Shown piece after piece: positions 45,766 through 57,569 of a stretch of 64,000 nucleotides of DNA. The DNA lies in NCBI GenBank assembly GCA_014925825.1, contig JACGCK010000158.1, positions 41,129 to 105,128 of the forward strand, in the 5' to 3' direction. This DNA is from Pholiota molesta. Taxonomy: Eukaryota > Basidiomycota > Agaricomycetes > Agaricales > Strophariaceae. Under the pieces are notes generated by a model. That model saw nothing but the letters and a program-made list of their open reading frames with translations, ran no database searches and had not been told where the DNA came from. Both the position numbers and the translations under genes were made by a program. Within the stretch, counting starts at the first letter, position 1. Each line of letters starts with the position of its first letter.

Positions 45766-48700
45766 ATGAGTCGATACGCTCGATCTGATTTTGCGTCCGT
45801 CGTATATATAACGCTGCGGCGGTTATCTAGTACGGTCGCCACATGTCGAGCGGCATAGAACGCAACGAGGCATTATCTACAGGAGTGTACTGTCAGCAAT
45901 TTTCAGGGTGTATTCTTAATCGACAATAATAAGACAGCACGCACAGGCCGCCAGCAGAGAAGACAGAATTGGGACCATCTTTGGCACATCCTCGCACACG
46001 AGTCAGGGTTTCAATGTTGTCGACGCGTCTCCGTAGCAGGGTTCTGGGCTTTGAATAGACAGTGACAAGAAGGAGGATGGCCTGTGGGTTGTCGTTTTTG
46101 AATTAATAGCCGTGGAAAGCTGTTCGTCTCGGTTGCGGCATTCGGGTGACTGGGTATTGAGCGCTATTAGTTATCAAGTCAAGATGTGAAGGCAACTTCG
46201 TGCACAGTTCGTGGCAAATTACGCAGTTTGGCAGCACGTGATCTGTAGCCGCAATGTCCGAGATCGACAGGGGCCATTCTGATATTTAATGATATTGTTA
46301 CTTTGTTACTACTAGTACTCGGTCGGTAATGAGATCTGAAAGCTAAAAAACGTATGAGATTTGGTTAGATATTATGTGGCTAGTAACCTTACAACTTCTG
46401 GAGTAAGATCATATCCGAAGAATACCAACCAACCTTTCAACCCACGGTCATGAAAGGATAAAAATACGATATCATAGTAGTGAATAACGGAATATCTGTT
46501 TTTGTTGATGCACGAGGCGAGATAGAGGACGCGAGATATATAAAAACGGATACCTGGGAAACTGCTATATGAAATCCGATAACAAATGTAAAGGAGATAC
46601 TGGTATCAACGGGCAGAATTGAACGTTACACGGTTCTTGAGAGGCCCCAAGTGGACCACTTCTTTGACCCGAATCCGCATATTAATGTCTCTTCAAAGCC
46701 TTGCGTTGAGTCAAGCATAGCATGTAGTTCTAGCTCAACCGATGAATCGTCTTAGCATTAAATATTCACTTCGCAGGCAGTGCAACCTATGAGGTGTTTA
46801 CGAGAATATGGCTCAACAGACAAACAGATACAGACATCTACAGCGAGCGCAGTAGCAAAGGGGATAGACATGTTGAGTCGAAAACATCTGTTTGGGGTGT
46901 GGCAGCTGTGTTCCATGATGTCTGGTTCATAAGAGCACTGGCAAAGTCTAGATTAAGAGTCGTCACTAGTCACCTTCCACGGCATGAGGCCTCTGGGTGG
47001 TTATCTGTCTCGGAATGGAAATCGAGCACTGGGAAAATCGCTTCTCACAGGAACGTTCGAGAACTGTGGGTCGGATTCGAAACGAGATTCATGAGAGATC
47101 TGATTCCCGGAGCCATGATTCAGTATACATGACAAGCACATGCGTCCCAAATGGGACTCGGATGGGCATTATTGGGCCGGGAGTTCCTCCTGCACCCGTT
47201 AGCCTCGACGATTCTGACGGTTTCACCCGCAGCAGTGGCAGCCTCCTCTTTTTCTGATAGAATTTTCACACACCTATTTGCCTAACATGTACAGAGGTTC
47301 ATAACCCGAAAGAGGCAAATGGCTGAGTGTAGGACTCATATACCAGAGCTGACCCAGACTCCAGTTTATATCCATGAAAGATTGTCTATCCAGCCTGCGG
47401 AGAAAATATTCGACTCGCAGCCACAAATGCATGCCGTTGAGACGAAATTCCCGCGCTTGCAAAGCACTTACTGCAAGCCCAACGCGTACTAAAAACATAA
47501 AATGGACGGTTAGAAAATTAGTAACGTGTAGCTTTGTTTCCGCCTCCTTAATTACATTGGACTAGAGAAATCTAGAGCACTGGAATCAGGGCGTTCGAGG
47601 CTGAGGCCAGAGAGTGTTAATATCGGAGCAGCCACCTCATCCGATACGGGAAGCTGCTTGATTTATGATACCGTAATTCACTTTCAATAGACCGTGATCG
47701 CATCTGCTTGCTCCTTACTTGACCTCTGCATATGTTTTTCGGTGCTCAATGAAGGTTTCTACTCCCCATCCCACTCCTTCAACGTTAATATTCAATATAA
47801 CTCTGCGAGCAGAGAAGACTACTCAATGTCTACGATCGAATTGACCTCGCGTTAGGTAGGCGCTTGATGGGCGCCTGTCAATGGTGAGAAATGGAGCACA
47901 TGTAAATCAATATATGTGCAATAGCGCTGTTGGTCAGAATCCGGTCAATAAATGAGGTTACTTATGATCGGAAACATCTTCGATAATTTCACGGAAGAAT
48001 ACTCAAGCCCCTCAACATTTGACGCCTACGGAAATAAATTCGCTCAATCAGACTCCTGCATCCACCGTTAATTTAAATACTCGACTTTCAAGCGCTCACC
48101 GACATTCCTGGCTGCGGCAAGTACGCGGTGCCACTCGTGGAAGCAGCCACCTGTGCTACGCTATCCTTCACGTCTATAGAGAAAAATACGCGTGACAAGG
48201 CCGTCGAGGCTCGTTGAGCGGATAGCGAGCGCTAAGCGGTCAATCTCTTGAGCCACTGATCAATGTCGTGTCAGATGATCACTTTGAAATCTAATCTCCA
48301 TTGAATAATCGACAATTCAAGCAACATTCCAGTCGAATATTCTTGTCGATTCCTGCTGCCAGACTGCAGTGTAGCCGAGTGGCACTATAAGTCTGAGCGT
48401 AGGGTTGATGTCTACACATCGATTTGCTTATGTTTTTGAACGTTTGCATTACATAGATATACAGGACGGTAGGTTTCAATGTGCTGAATGAGCGCCAAAT
48501 TCAAGGTAGTAAATAGAAACCCTGCCTTGGCGTGATGAGTATAACAGACAACTCGGCGAGCGCCAAGAAAAAACTTAAAGTACCAACGTCCACACCGGTT
48601 TCGGGACACATGCTGATACAAAGTCTGTACGAGTAAAATCGAGCGTTATAAATCTGGAGGCGTTGAGTGGCAAGGTAGCCCAACAACGGCGATTCCTTAG

Positions 48701-49154
48701 GAAGGCATAACGACTCGGCTAATAAGCCAGTGGCCCAAATTGTCGATCGCGACCAATTGTCATCGCCCCGGGCCCCCAGGTCTTGTGCTAGGTCCCGAAA
48801 TTCTCTACCAAACGCAGTAATAATAAAAAACCAGGTCTTGGCCAATCCGGCGGTAAACCTGACTATAGTATTTCGTCTCTTCCTCCTCCCTAACATAGTA
48901 GAAAACACAGTCCCTCGATAAAAGAGGGAATAAACTGAATGCCATCAAAACCAATCCAACTGTTTTCTGAGAGGTATAAGTTCGAGCAGGGCTGGAACGC
49001 TTTAGAGCCCCATCCTCCCCGACATTCGTCGCTTTCCCTCTATATAACATCCCGAGCTCCTCCCTCCCGTCCCCAATTCCCGGACCTTGCACGCGAACGC
49101 GTCCCAGAGCACCGAGTCCTATCCACAGCTACACCCATCAATCTATTTTCGACC
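45766..49154. other. Long intergenic stretch, no supported gene
   Basis: No domain and no splice-consistent frame on either strand over 3.4 kb. A TATATAAC at 49041-49048 belongs to the next gene. Confidence 0.5.
49041..49048 (+). promoter_or_regulatory. TATA box of the C2H2 transcription-factor gene
   Basis: TATATAAC within a C/T-rich context, 107 nt upstream of the ATG at 49155. Confidence 0.45.
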
Positions 49155-50392
49155 ATGCCTGCCATTCGTCACGTGCGTTCCCTATTCTCTTGTTTTCGCT
49201 ATTGTGTTGGCCTTTGTTCTGATACCCTCCTTTCATCTAGGCTTGTCCTATACAAGAATGTACTGTTACCTTCTCTCGTCGCCATGATATCAAGCGGCAT
49301 CTGGAACTTCACAATGAGGGCACTCAGTCAGTCGATCTCTCAATTGACCTTGCTGTCATCAGTGGCTAACTGCACGTTATCCTAGAAACCGATGGGCCTG
49401 CCCCATTGACGGCTGTGAAAGGACTATGAGCCAGAAATCTAACATGGTACACCATATACGTAACATACAGTGAGTTTGACAGAAATTCTTTGCTCGGTTC
49501 TGGTTCTCATCGATGTTTGACTAGTGCTAGCGAGAGCTCACCAATATTGACTCGGACTCGGACGCGCTGCTCGACACCTGCTTCGAAATCAGTCAAAATT
49601 CCTTTGGGTCTGGCTCGAGCCGTGGAAGCAGATCGCGTAAACTCCGTCTCAAGTATTCAGGCTTGCATGGGTGCCTTCCAGATCCGCGACTCGCACGATA
49701 CGAGCATCGCGCCGTGCGAAGTGGAAGAACCAGGCCACCTATTGACCAGTACCCCTACTACCCCGGACTCCGTCCCCTCCCTCTCTCCATCGAACTCTGT
49801 CTCTGGCTCTATGTCTCCATTTTCCTGGGAGGAGTGTCTCCCTTGTCCTGCCTTTGGCTATGACTTCCCCACTGCCTCACCTTCGACGCCCTCAGAGTCT
49901 TTCGACTACAACGATTTGGTATCTCAGTCGATCTCGGTTACGTGCCTCGACTTCAACTTTATGTGCCCAGAGAACTTTTCTACTCCCTCGTTTGACATGA
50001 ACATCGCGTGTCCAGATCTATTTCCTACTATCCCGGTCCAAGAAGATGTCTACCGCTCGCATTACTGGAATGCCTCGTCTACAACGTTCATCCCTTCTTA
50101 TGGACTCGTAAACCCATTGATAGACTCCCAGCCCGAGCTCCAGAACATCACTGCGTTTGACCCTTCTTGTGCCTACTTCCCTGCCAATGAGTATCAGATA
50201 TTCGAGGAATCGCCGGAATATCAGCCGGCCGTTGTCGATTTTCCTTCCATGTACCAGAACAGCCATGACGACCTGTTTATTTCGTCTGTCTACCCGATCG
50301 ACTACTCTGACCTGGACTTGAGGTACTTTGACCCGAGCTGGAATATTTCCGCACCTCTCGATAACTTCGACGCTGCGTTGAACTATTGCTGA
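49155..50392 (+). CDS. Two-finger C2H2 transcription factor with acidic/Ser-Pro-rich C-terminus
   Basis: Four exons: 49155-49172 (only six codons), 49241-49326, 49386-49469 and 49525-50392, giving 351 residues. Finger 1 is CPIQEC...RHLELH and finger 2 is CPIDGC...HIRNIH. Each finger lies largely on its own exon, and the last His codon of finger 2 is completed across the final intron. The long C-terminal part has Ser/Thr/Pro stretches (STPTTPDSVPSLSPSNS) and acidic-aromatic clusters (DYSDLDLRYFDPSWN), typical of activation regions. It probably binds DNA in the nucleus; targets are unknown. Distinct from the C2H2 pair at 8.4-10.3 kb. Confidence 0.85.
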
Positions 50393-51154
50393 TTCTTGCC
50401 AACCCCACTCTCACCATTCGCATCGAACAAGGACTGCACGCACATTTTCACCATTGATCTCCGCGGAACATTACTTCATTTAGATTTCTAGAACACATCA
50501 CACGACGGACGGCTTATACTTATCTTTATTTATATGATTGCATTCACTCATCCTTTCCATTCCAGTTTCTTACCTTCTCTCAGCCTCTATCCTCTCTTCT
50601 AAATACCCACAGCTGTGACAGGACCTCAAATGTCCTTGCGCCTTGTCGTATTCCTTCCCCTTTCTTTCTTTCTTCGAATTTGAGCGAAACATGTTGTTGT
50701 CGAATTGTACCATACCTTCGTTATACTTCTACTCGCCTCCCGCGACACGAGCGAGGGAAGTGATTCTGGCGCACCTAGTGCGCGAGTGTTTCTATTCTTC
50801 GTCTCTCGTTACTTTACTTTACTCAGTCTACATATTTTTATCGATTCATTTATTTCTATTGTAACAGTTATCTCAATATCATGATATCTATCAATCGACT
50901 TTGATTGTGTATGGTAGCAAACGAATAACTCAGTGAAAATCCTGGGCACTGGGTAGCTTGAGTCAACCAAACGGCGCGCTTGCTTTGCGCTTAGGCACAT
51001 CGAATATCAGGCGGACTGTGAAGTTTAGAATTTGAAAGCGCGAAATCTAAATCACACGTTAGCTTTACTCTAAGTGCTCAGCGCATCCTTTCAGGTCAGT
51101 AGTGTCATTTTTCGGTGGGTTTTCGCATTTTAACGTTACTCTTAGAGAACATCT
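50393..51154. other. Intergenic, no supported gene
   Basis: 3' flank of the transcription-factor gene and promoter of the next gene; nothing else seen. Confidence 0.5.
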
Positions 51155-51949
51155 ATGGCAGATCTTGTTCGCAATGCTAAATCGGGGAGTACTTGGACGG
51201 AACACGAACTGATTGCGTTCAACATATCAATCGCTGATCAAGGTCAACAGACATTCTTCGGCGGCCCCCTCCCCGAATACACTGGCTCTCCCGGTTTCGC
51301 TCAGTATGAAGAACTCACAGACAATTTAGACCGACCGTCTCTGTCCCTGATCGTGCGTCTCCTGGCTGCGCATCGCGAAGAGGACGATGATTCCGAAGCC
51401 GCGATTCAAGTTGATTTTACTCATGAAGTTCTACGGGCAATGGGCTACGAGCGTCGGGATGCATGCGTACGCAGACGCAAGGCGCTCCGACTTGACATAT
51501 GCGGGGAGGAGACTCACACTCAAGCTGATGTCTGCGTCCTGGGGGCTGGCAATCCCAACGTAGACAACATATTACTCGTCGTTCAGGTGGACAACTCACA
51601 CATCGATCCGGCCGCAAATCCTGAAGCGCAGCTAGTGGCATCCGCGATTGCTGCGTTCCAGATGAACAACGTTAACAGATGCTACAGACTCTTTCTTCCT
51701 GCTTTGGAGAGCCTGGTCGTTCCCGGTATTACCGTTTCTGGAACGTTTCCTCGCTTCTACAAGATCCATGTTACGACCGCATTGGATCTTTGCATACAGG
51801 GAGGGCTATATCCTCCTGTGCAGGCCACCGTACACCGACACACGCCCTGCGTGCCGGGACGTTCCTCCGAAGGGATGAAACCGCTTGACAACCGAGTTCA
51901 CATTTTGGAGTGCTATGAAGCTTTCAAGAAGATTGTTTATCCGCAATGA
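51155..51949 (+). CDS. PD-(D/E)XK-like agaricomycete family protein, copy 1 (active-site residues changed)
   Basis: Single exon, 264 residues. Conserved blocks shared with 58202-58981 are YTGSPGFAQYEELTD, VLRAMGYERRDACV, LRLDICGEET, QADVCVL, AIAAFQMNN, VPGITVSGTFPRFYKIHVT, GGLYPPVQATVHRHTP and GMKPLDNRVHILECYEAFKKIVYP. In the paralogue the strand after QADICLM reads LLVVQEDKSH, an Asp...Glu-x-Lys arrangement typical of PD-(D/E)XK folds. Here it reads LLVVQVDNSH, so both Glu and Lys are lost. The fold could be kept without catalysis. An AATAAA-type signal lies at about 52040. It is convergent with WRAP53-like copy B. Confidence 0.65.
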   Translation: MADLVRNAKSGSTWTEHELIAFNISIADQGQQTFFGGPLPEYTGSPGFAQYEELTDNLDRPSLSLIVRLLAAHREEDDDSEAAIQVDFTHEVLRAMGYERRDACVRRRKALRLDICGEETHTQADVCVLGAGNPNVDNILLVVQVDNSHIDPAANPEAQLVASAIAAFQMNNVNRCYRLFLPALESLVVPGITVSGTFPRFYKIHVTTALDLCIQGGLYPPVQATVHRHTPCVPGRSSEGMKPLDNRVHILECYEAFKKIVYPQ

Positions 51950-52096
51950 GATCGTATGTTTTTACTTTCTCTCGTTCTATACGCTGTCGGTATGATTCTG
52001 AAACTATCGTAAGATCTTTGTTTACTTCGACAGATTTCAATAAAAGTACTGTGTCCCTCCTTGTGTCCCGTCTTTCATATACTATAAGGTATCTGA
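51950..52096. other. Short convergent spacer
   Basis: The 3' flank begins like that of the 58.2-kb paralogue (GTATGTTTT, then a CTGTCGGTA motif), so duplication included the 3' UTR. CAATAAAA at 52038-52045 may serve polyadenylation. Confidence 0.45.
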
Positions 52097-53964
52097 TCAG
52101 ACTGCAATTTCAAGTAAAGTAACACCTGCTATCTTGAGAGTACTCTGCTTTCTCAGGTCCCAGATTTTCATCGTCGAATCGAGCGTTACAGGCCGAGGCC
52201 GACGCAACTTCAATCGGCCCCGCCCTTCCTCACCTGAACTCGCATCATCATCAGAGTCATCATCAGCCTCCTCTTCATCTTCATCATCCAAGAAATGCCG
52301 AGACCCAGAGGCCGATAATAAAATGGACTTGAACGGATGAAAAGCGACGGATCCTACTGCATCTACAGGATGACGACACGGTTAGACTCTGGGATATCAC
52401 TAGGATAGGAATGACATGCAGTACCTTCGTGCGCTTTGAAGCGCAGCTTCGGCAGCGTGACTTTCGCGTCCAATGCCAAGTCGTCGTCAGACGGTTCGAG
52501 CATCGAAGAAGAGAGCCCAGCATCTTCCAGCGCATCTCCACCCCTAAGCTCAAAGACGGATATACTTCCATCCTATAACCATATCCATCAGATAAAATGC
52601 CTCAGCGTGTATAACCAGTAAAAATCCTCTCACCTGATCCCCAACGCTCAACAAACGGCCTGCGACATCCACTTCGAAGTGCATCCTCTGGTTCGTCCTC
52701 TGCGTACCGCCCTCGGATGTCAAAGTCGCCGACGACGATTTGCGGAAGATCTCCAGCGGTGCGTCGACGTTCGCACGGATATCCCAGCTGTAGATCAGGC
52801 CGCTCGCATGGCCGCGATAGCCCGCGTACAGGATATGCGGCTGCATCGGATTGAACCGAAGCTACGCAGAGAAAGATATAAAATCAACTCCTGCCTCGAA
52901 ATCAAAATGGACCATAAATACGCAAAACGTACCTGCGTAACACCCGCCCGCGGCCCCCCGCCCACATACATCAGCGGCTCCGCCTGCGCATCGCTGAACA
53001 ACGCGATATTATGCGCCGTAGGCGTGAAACTCCCCGCAGCGTAGAATGCCTCCTCAGCGGTGTACGAGGGCGAAAACGCGAGGGCGGAGATGATCCCTTT
53101 CAGCCCGTCCTTGCTCTTCTTGTTAGGAGTCGTCGAGATGCGGGTGCCTTCGCCCGGCCGGGATAGGTCGAACACTTCGATCGCATCTTCGAATCCGCAG
53201 TAGAGCCTGGTTGGAATGGAAGAGCGTCAGTTTGTGGGGTCAGGCGTTGGCTAGTTCGAGCAGATAGAGTGGGGAAACGCACTTTTGGGCTGTGAGGTTG
53301 AATGCGAGACTGTGGGGGGCGATGAAGCGTTCGCGGTGGTCCACGATTTTGTACGAAGCACGGAGCTGATATATCGGCGATATCAGATAATGAAGTGATT
53401 TAGAAGCATAAACCAAGGACGTACTCTACCATCCGAGGCATCTAACAGCTTCACTGGGCACTCGCGGACGGAAGCGACGAAGCAGAACGTTGCTGGGTCG
53501 CGTGGGGATGCGGTCGGGTACCAGACAAAATCTAGCACGGGAGCCGCTTGGGGGAATTCTCGGGCAGGGAATCGATCCTGCGTTGCTGAAAAACGACATC
53601 AGGTCTCCGAAGCTCAGAGATGCGGCTTGAAACAGATGATATTCACGCGATTCGTTGTCCTGAGAAGAAAACCTGAGTGATTCAAGCAGTGATATCTGAA
53701 TCCGTTGGAGGTGACTTACACGTCGTAGCGCTGGAACGTGCCGCTCTCGGTTTGTGCTATGACCGTAGAACCATCTGCACACCTACACGCGCGTCATGAA
53801 TGAGAGAAGATATGAATCTGGTTCATGTGTACAGACCACTTTGCAGAACGAGGAAAGTCGTTGCGATGTCCTTGCTTCGACGGGGTGTTCAGAACAGATA
53901 CGAAAGACGGCGTGCGGGAGATATCATAGGGGTCTGGCGTCCAAGCTGATGATGTATCTGCCAT
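52097..53964 (-). CDS. WRAP53/TCAB1-like WD40 protein, copy B
   Basis: Nine exons: 53964-53837, 53782-53720, 53659-53647 (13 nt), 53577-53425, 53365-53283, 53206-52933, 52861-52634, 52572-52425 and 52362-52097, giving 451 residues. Structure and phases are identical to copy A, and exon lengths agree except exon 7, which is three codons longer (SEGGTQRTNQ against STQRSNQ). All landmarks are present: WTPDPYDISRTPS, VLDFVWYPTAS, LYCGFEDAIEVFD, GIISALAFSP, FNPMQPHILYAG, MHFEVDVAGRLLSVGD, DAVGSVAFHPFK and the acidic ...DDEDEEEADDD tail before MKIWDLRKQ. No stop or frameshift was seen, so both copies could be functional. Confidence 0.85.
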
Positions 53965-54969
53965 TCCCGAGCGCAAAGACTGTCGGTGGTGGTGGAGGTT
54001 TGCTGGAAGTGAACAAGTTCAAGTTGTGATCGCCGTTCTCCAAACCGGTCCGCCCTTCCCGCGCCCTGAAAAATAGCTCCATTGTGTTGCCATTGTGCTG
54101 TGCCGGTGCGTACATGATAGCGTTGTGATAGCGCCATCGCGCATTTTTATTGCGATTATTTCGCATGTGCCATGTCTCACTAAGCGCCCGTTAAGCGCCT
54201 GGTACAACGAAGTGTCGATGGCACAGACTCTGGAACAGAGACTGGGAACTCATGATTTGCGGCAGGGCATTGAAGCCACGGTATACCGTCTCATTTCGAC
54301 CGCATGTTCATGTTACGCGTAACGGTCGATTATATATAATGAACCTATTTACAAAAATGTAACACAAAAAATGGGCTTGTGAACATGCTCAGAATTTAAA
54401 AAATTTCGGCCGTAAGGGTGAATTTTCTCAAGGGCCTGTAGGAGAGCCTATAAGGCATGTTTGAATTTTTTTCTCTCTCAGAATGAACCTGTTTTTTGTT
54501 CAGTAACATGTAACAATTGGTTCTGAACATGTCAGCCAGTGAACTAAGAGCGTAACGCGTACATAACATGGTGTGAACATACGGTCGAAATGGTACAGTA
54601 TAATAGAAACGGCTAATCCCATATTCCACCCCGTGGATCGGATGTCCTCCCTTGCGGCCTGCAGAGTCTAGTCAACGTTTAACGTCAACCAGCAATAGAA
54701 GCCTGCGGCACCGTTTTCCCTGAGTTCGCGTCCACAAGAATTCGCGCTTCACGACCATGATAGGTTCTCGCTTCCGTGGAGTCAGGATTTCGCAAGCATA
54801 GGAGCCGGCTTTGCCGGTACTTCGTTGGGAAAATTAATGCGGTGAGCTCGCAGGAGATCTGTGACTCCAGTAAGCTCTCCAAGCACGAAGGCTGCTATAA
54901 AACATCTAGAAGCTTGACCAAGGCTCATTAACAAAAATTCAATACCCAATTCCAACCAACTCGTTAACA
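53965..54969. other. Divergent promoter region between WRAP53-like copy B and GST2
   Basis: Its left 250 bp match the 5' flank of copy A. A TATAAAA at 54896-54902 serves GST2. No gene is seen. Confidence 0.5.
54896..54902 (+). promoter_or_regulatory. TATA box of GST2
   Basis: TATAAAA ending 67 nt before the ATG at 54970. Confidence 0.45.
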
Positions 54970-55781
54970 ATGGATCCCTCCAAGCCCATTATCTTCTACG
55001 ACATAGGGTCTCCTTTACCCACCACCTACGCACCGAACCCCTGGAAAACGCGGTACGTCACTACTCTCCGACGCGCAGAACGAGATCGTAGCTGACCATC
55101 AAGCCCAACAGATACGCCTTGAACTTCAAGCGCGTGCAGCACAAAACCGAATGGGTCGACCTCCCCGACGTCGTCTCCGTGCGCAAGAAGCTCGGCGCGG
55201 CCCCAAACCGCACCTTCTTCGACGGCACCCCGTTCTACACCCTCCCCGTGATCCAGGACCCCGCGACGGGCGAGATCGTCGGCGATTCCTTCGACATCGC
55301 GCTCTACCTCGACAAGACATACACCGAGGCGACCGGCACCCCGTCCCTGTTCCCGCCTGCCACCGTCGCCCTCCAGCGCGCATGGAACATAGCAGTCGAC
55401 GCGGTCTTCACCCCATTCGCCATCCTGTGCATCCACGGTATCCCTATGCACCCAGAGACGCAAGAGGTGACCAGGGCCGCCTTCGTGCAGCGCGCGCAGA
55501 AAGAGAAGTGGGAGGATTTCAATCTGCAAGGCGAAGAACGCGCGAAGAAACTCGAGGAGTTCAGGACGAAGCTCGGCGAGCTGGCTGCGCTTTATCGCGA
55601 TGTCGAGGGCCCATTCCTCGGTGGGGAGAACCCGATATATGCGGACCTGATCGTGGGCGCTTGGCTTGCGTTTTGTAAATTTACGATGCCGGCGAAGGAC
55701 TGGGAGGAGGTTCAGACGTGGCAGGATGGGATGTGGGGAAAGCTTGATCGCGCACTAGCGAAATATACCGAAATCAAGTAG
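54970..55781 (+). CDS. FuA-class (etherase-like) glutathione transferase, GST2
   Basis: Two exons, 54970-55052 and 55112-55781, giving 250 residues. The same landmarks as GST1 are present: KPIIFYDIGSP, YAPNPWKTRYALNFK, FYTLPVIQDPATGEIVGDSF, NPIYADLIVGAWLAFCKF and WQDGMWGKLDRAL. The residue before PNPWKTR is Ala. Intron position and phase equal those of GST1 and GST3. Codon use is more GC-rich than in GST3. It is the member with no counterpart in the left arm of the duplication. Likely cytosolic glutathione-dependent ether cleavage, conjugation or ligand binding. Confidence 0.88.
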
Positions 55782-56601
55782 AAAGAGCGGTGATTGCGAT
55801 TTTGCAGCAATCGGGTTATGGTGGCATGAAGTAGATTATGATAATCCTATAATGCAATGATTCTGTGATATAGATCGGCGTAACTTCTGTTTTTCTGGGG
55901 CCAGATAGCCCATAGCACGTCCAGCGCTCGTAATCATTATCACAGTACATATCCCTCTGGCATATAGCACATTTATTCAACTACCATATTATTCATTCAA
56001 CGGCGTTGACCATTTTCGTCACTCGTGTTCCCATGCTTCAGCTTTCAGTTCATCTCTCCTGCCTCGATTTGGCCCACATTCTGCCCACGAGATAGGGACT
56101 ACAGAAGCCGTGGAAACTCACCACTGGTCAGCCCGTTGGCGTCGATTATAATTTAGTCAGCGATGGATCACAAGTTGAAGAAATTTCTCAGGAACGGCAT
56201 GCGAAGGCATTTGGTATCAGATAGTCTGATGAACGTTTGTTTCTCTTTCGAGCTTCGTAAATAATTCGCCGTACGTTTAAAGTGCGGTAGATGGCATGTA
56301 ATCACAATCATCATCATGTCACCGTATGTCAAAATCTAGGCAAGCAATAGGTACATGCTATAAGTAGTAGTTATAGGGACGCGCGTCATCGCGGCGCGGG
56401 CGTCAAGCGGGGTCTTGGTAATCTATTAAGTATACATACTTAATTTGTTCACTTTATGTACCAATTCGTAAGTTGTTCCAGCCTTCTAAGTTCTAACGGG
56501 GTGATGTGGCCGTGGATTGTACTCAGAGACTTGAAACTGGAGCCTGTGACAAGGATATATAAAGTCAACAAGATTAGCCAAGATTCACCTACAAAAAGAC
56601 A
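55782..56601. other. Spacer between GST2 and GST3
   Basis: Part of it (about 56130-56330) is the reverse complement-like counterpart of 21215-21450, showing that this is where the left arm's GST1 upstream region derives from. Confidence 0.55.
56556..56563 (+). promoter_or_regulatory. TATA box of GST3
   Basis: TATATAAA ending 38 nt before the ATG at 56602. Confidence 0.5.
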
Positions 56602-57412
56602 ATGGATTCCTCCAAGCCCATTATTTTCTACGACCTAGCGTGTCTTCTACACACCACCAACTCACCCAACACCTGGAAAACGCGGTACGTCCCCATACGC
56701 GCAGAACGAGACGGTAGCTGACTATCACACCAATTTTCGCAGATACGCATTGAACTTCAAGCGCGTGCAGTACAAAACCGAATGGGTCGACCGCTCAGAC
56801 GTCGTCTCCGTGCGCACGAAGCTCGGATTGGCCCCGAGCAGCACCTTTTTCGACGGCAGCCCGTTCTACACCCTCCCCATTATCCAGGACCTCGCCACGG
56901 GCGCGATCATCGGCGACTCCTTCGACAACGCGCTTTATCTCGATAGGACATACCCCGAGGCGACCCACACGCCCTCCTTGTTTCCACCTTCCACTATCGC
57001 CCTTCAACGCGCGTGGAATGCACAAATCGATGCCATTTTTGCTCCATTTGCCATCCTGTGTATCCACGGTATTCCACTAAATCCGGAGACCGCAGAGCTC
57101 ACCAAGGCGTCCTTGGTGTTCCGATCGCAGGTAGGGAAATGGGAAGATTTCCAGCTCAGCGATGACCAGAGAACGCAACAACTCGCAGGGTTCAAGGAGA
57201 AGCTCGCCGGGCTGGCTACGTTTTACCGCGATGTAGAGAGTCCCTTCTTAGGCGGGGAGAACCCGATATATGCAGATCTGATCGTGGGTGCTTGGCTTGC
57301 ATTTTGTAGAATTGCTATGCCGGCGAAGGAGTGGGAGGAAGTTCAAACGTGGCAGGATGGAATGTGGGGAAAGCTTGATCGCGCGCTAGAGAAATACACA
57401 GAAATTAAATAG
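56602..57412 (+). CDS. FuA-class (etherase-like) glutathione transferase, GST3
   Basis: Two exons, 56602-56684 and 56743-57412, giving 250 residues. Landmarks are KPIIFYDLACLLH, NSPNTWKTRYALNFK, FYTLPIIQDLATGAIIGDSF, NPIYADLIVGAWLAFCRI and WQDGMWGKLDRAL. It keeps Ser directly before PNTWKTR, which GST1 and GST2 have replaced by Ala, but the usual SP after FYDLA is changed to CL. Its 3' flank matches that of GST1, so it is the true partner of GST1 in the inverted duplication. Confidence 0.88.
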
Positions 57413-57569
57413 AGAGAAGTAGGCGGTAATAAAAAATGGATAGGAGAGAGTAGGCTACTTAAATCCTTTATGCGATGACCTTGGATTATACAACTTGAAT
57501 TCAACGTCGAAGTTGAATTCAATTTGACGAAAGTTTATGTTGTTGACTGATTAATTTTCTAGACGCTAC

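Noticed and set aside
54019..54207. Upstream minus-strand frame as extra N-terminus of WRAP53-like copy B
   Set aside because: The equivalent region in copy A is not open in the same frame; the shared ATG at 53964/21760 is a better start.
55151..55678. 175-codon alternative frame over GST2
   Set aside because: Mirror of GC-rich GST codons; no leader or domain.
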